7,374 nt of DNA from Candidatus Doudnabacteria bacterium (GTDB lineage: Bacteria > Patescibacteriota > Doudnabacteria > UBA920), in contig CAIWKW010000143.1 of the NCBI GenBank assembly GCA_903913365.1, positions 1-7,374 of the forward strand. Reading direction: 5' to 3'. A model generated the notes under the pieces. It searched no databases. It worked only from the letters and a program-made list of their open reading frames with translations, and was not told where the DNA came from. Each line of letters opens with the position of its first letter. Position 1 is the stretch's first letter. This document shows, in pieces, positions 6,049 through 7,374 of the stretch. Position numbers and translations under genes: made by a program.

Positions 6049-6063
6049 TTTTTTTTCAAATAT

Positions 6064-7374
6064 ATGCTGGACATAAAATTTATCAGGGATAATCCTGACA
6101 CGGTTAAAAAAGCCATTCTAGACAAACGAATCAATTTGGATTTGGACCAACTGCTTGATTTGGATGTAAAAAGAAGGGATTTATTAACCGAACTGGAAAG
6201 CCTGCAAGCCACCAAAAACCAAGTGTCAAAAGAATTTCCAAAACTCTCCGACGAGGAAAAAAAAGTGAAATTTTTGGAAATGAAGGAGGTTGATAAAAAA
6301 ACAGGGTCCTTAAAAACCGACTTAAAGGAAATTTTGGAACAATATGAAGCCTTAATGGCAATTGTACCAAATATTCCCAGCCCGGAAACCCCAATTGGCG
6401 CGGACTCTTCCGGCAATGTCCCGTGGCGGTATTGGAACCAAACTTTAGGCGTGGTTGATCCGGGTAAAGATCCGGAAAAGGTTAAAGACATTCCGACAAA
6501 ATTTAATTTTCAAATTAAAGACCATATTACCTTAGGCAAAGATTTGGATTTAATTGACACTGAAGCCGGCGTAAAAACCTCCGGCTTTAGGGGATATTAT
6601 TTAAAAAATGAAGCGGTGCTTTTGCAATACGGCCTGCTTTGGCATGCTCTGAAAAAAATGCAGGAAAAAGGCTTTACCTTAATGATCCCTCCGGTTTTGG
6701 TAAGAGAACAGGCGCTTTTTGGCAGCGGACATTTTCCTTCCGGCAGGGAAGAAATTTACGAAGTCGGCAACACTCCGGGATTGCCGATTCCGTCGCCGGA
6801 CGGCGAAATGCATAAAATGGAAGTGGGCAAAGAAGCCACTTTTTTGGCGGGGACATCGGAGCCATCCCTGCTCGCTTACTATGCCGGCAGAACTCTTTCG
6901 GAAAAAGATTTACCCATTAAAATTTCAGGAATCTCTTCCTGCTACCGCAGCGAAATCGGCAGCTACGGCAAAGATACGCGCGGAATTTACCGCATTCACG
7001 AATTTATGAAAGTTGAACAGGTGGTATTATGCAAAGCCGATACGATTGAAGGGGACAACTGGCTGGAAACAATGAGGGATATTGCCGAAAGCATGCTGCA
7101 AGATTTAAAGCTGCCCTACAGAGTCTTAAATATCTGCACCGGCGACATGGGAGCCGGCAAGTATAAAATGTACGACATAGAAACCTGGATGCCTTCCAGG
7201 GCAGATTTTGGCGAAACCCATTCGGACTCCAACTTAACCGACTGGCAAGCCAGAAGGTTGAATATTAAGTATAAAGACGCCGAGGGTAAAACCAAATTTG
7301 TTTATACCTTAAACAATACGGTCATTGCCAGCCCGAGGATTTTAATTGCCATTCTGGAAAATTATCAACAAGCC
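6064..7374 (+). CDS. serS: Seryl-tRNA synthetase (3' partial)
   Basis: This enzyme charges tRNA-Ser (and tRNA-Sec where present) with serine. The 437 residues seen run off the right edge in frame; probably only about 15-25 are missing. The start MLDIKFIRDNPDTVKKAI is typical of SerRS. Residues about 1-100 form the long antiparallel coiled-coil arm that binds the tRNA variable arm (LESLQATKNQVSKE). The catalytic core contains GSGHFP (220-225), the TxE serine-binding motif as TSE (264-266), motif 2 as SGISSCYRSEIGS (288-300, R295 and E297), then TRGIYRIHEFMKVE. Motif 3 is LNNTVIASPRILIAILENYQ (416-435). It differs from the usual NGSGLAVGRTLVAI but keeps the arginine (R425) and the ILENYQQ tail. 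The ATG is 15 bases after nudix 2, behind a run of eight T and CAAATAT; there is no Shine-Dalgarno sequence. No promoter or terminator separates it from lysS and the Nudix genes, so it is probably the distal gene of that operon. Confidence 0.95.
   Translation, partial: MLDIKFIRDNPDTVKKAILDKRINLDLDQLLDLDVKRRDLLTELESLQATKNQVSKEFPKLSDEEKKVKFLEMKEVDKKTGSLKTDLKEILEQYEALMAIVPNIPSPETPIGADSSGNVPWRYWNQTLGVVDPGKDPEKVKDIPTKFNFQIKDHITLGKDLDLIDTEAGVKTSGFRGYYLKNEAVLLQYGLLWHALKKMQEKGFTLMIPPVLVREQALFGSGHFPSGREEIYEVGNTPGLPIPSPDGEMHKMEVGKEATFLAGTSEPSLLAYYAGRTLSEKDLPIKISGISSCYRSEIGSYGKDTRGIYRIHEFMKVEQVVLCKADTIEGDNWLETMRDIAESMLQDLKLPYRVLNICTGDMGAGKYKMYDIETWMPSRADFGETHSDSNLTDWQARRLNIKYKDAEGKTKFVYTLNNTVIASPRILIAILENYQQA

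Noticed and set aside
6719..7009. Forward open frame inside serS
   Set aside because: It is out of phase with the SerRS catalytic core, which is conserved throughout this stretch.
1..7374. Alternative genetic code (TGA read as glycine or tryptophan)
   Set aside because: All visible stops are TAA, no conserved gene contains an in-frame TGA, and every conserved glycine seen uses normal codons.
1..7374. CRISPR array, tRNA or rRNA gene, insertion sequence or phage genes
   Set aside because: No spaced long repeats, cloverleaf or rRNA signatures, transposase motifs or phage proteins are seen; almost all bases are accounted for by housekeeping genes.

Overview
The window holds six genes, all on the + strand, from a compact, moderately AT-rich bacterial genome. 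In order they are: the 3' part of a single-chain (mitochondrial-type) phenylalanyl-tRNA synthetase, gyrB, greA, lysS, a frameshifted Nudix hydrolase gene, an intact Nudix hydrolase gene, and serS, which runs off the right edge. No start codon has a recognisable Shine-Dalgarno sequence, and every stop that can be seen is TAA. The LysRS and SerRS signature motifs depart from the E. coli and Bacillus forms. Together these suggest a streamlined lineage such as Patescibacteria (CPR). That placement is inference from memory of family features, not from a search.

Layout. Bases 1-713 are the end of the PheRS gene, closed by a strong hairpin terminator (732-769). A 186-bp gap with promoter-like sequences leads to gyrB (900-2948). 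A 133-bp gap with a TTGACA/TAACAT promoter and a folded, repeat-containing leader precedes greA (3082-3543). greA ends in a second hairpin terminator that physically overlaps the lysS promoter. The lysS leader carries three direct and three inverted copies of a short element. lysS (3695-5173), nudix 1 (5178-5620, broken), nudix 2 (5623-6048) and serS (6064 onward) are spaced by 4, 2 and 15 bases without a terminator, so they look like one operon. No gene-free stretch exceeds 190 bases.

Function. Apart from the Nudix pair this is information-processing housekeeping: three class II aminoacyl-tRNA synthetases (Phe, Lys, Ser), the ATPase/TOPRIM subunit of DNA gyrase, and the transcript-cleavage factor GreA. 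The Nudix genes sit between two synthetases and may serve nucleotide-pool or dinucleoside-polyphosphate clean-up; their substrate cannot be read from the sequence.

The points most worth a second look are: the fused PheRS architecture; the 2-base GA duplication that breaks nudix 1 just inside its Nudix box; the repeated terminator-plus-TATAAT arrangement (GGTTTTTnnTATAAT twice); the repeat-rich lysS leader with mutually exclusive stems; and a TAATTCGTAA element placed 13-14 bases before both the greA and lysS start codons.
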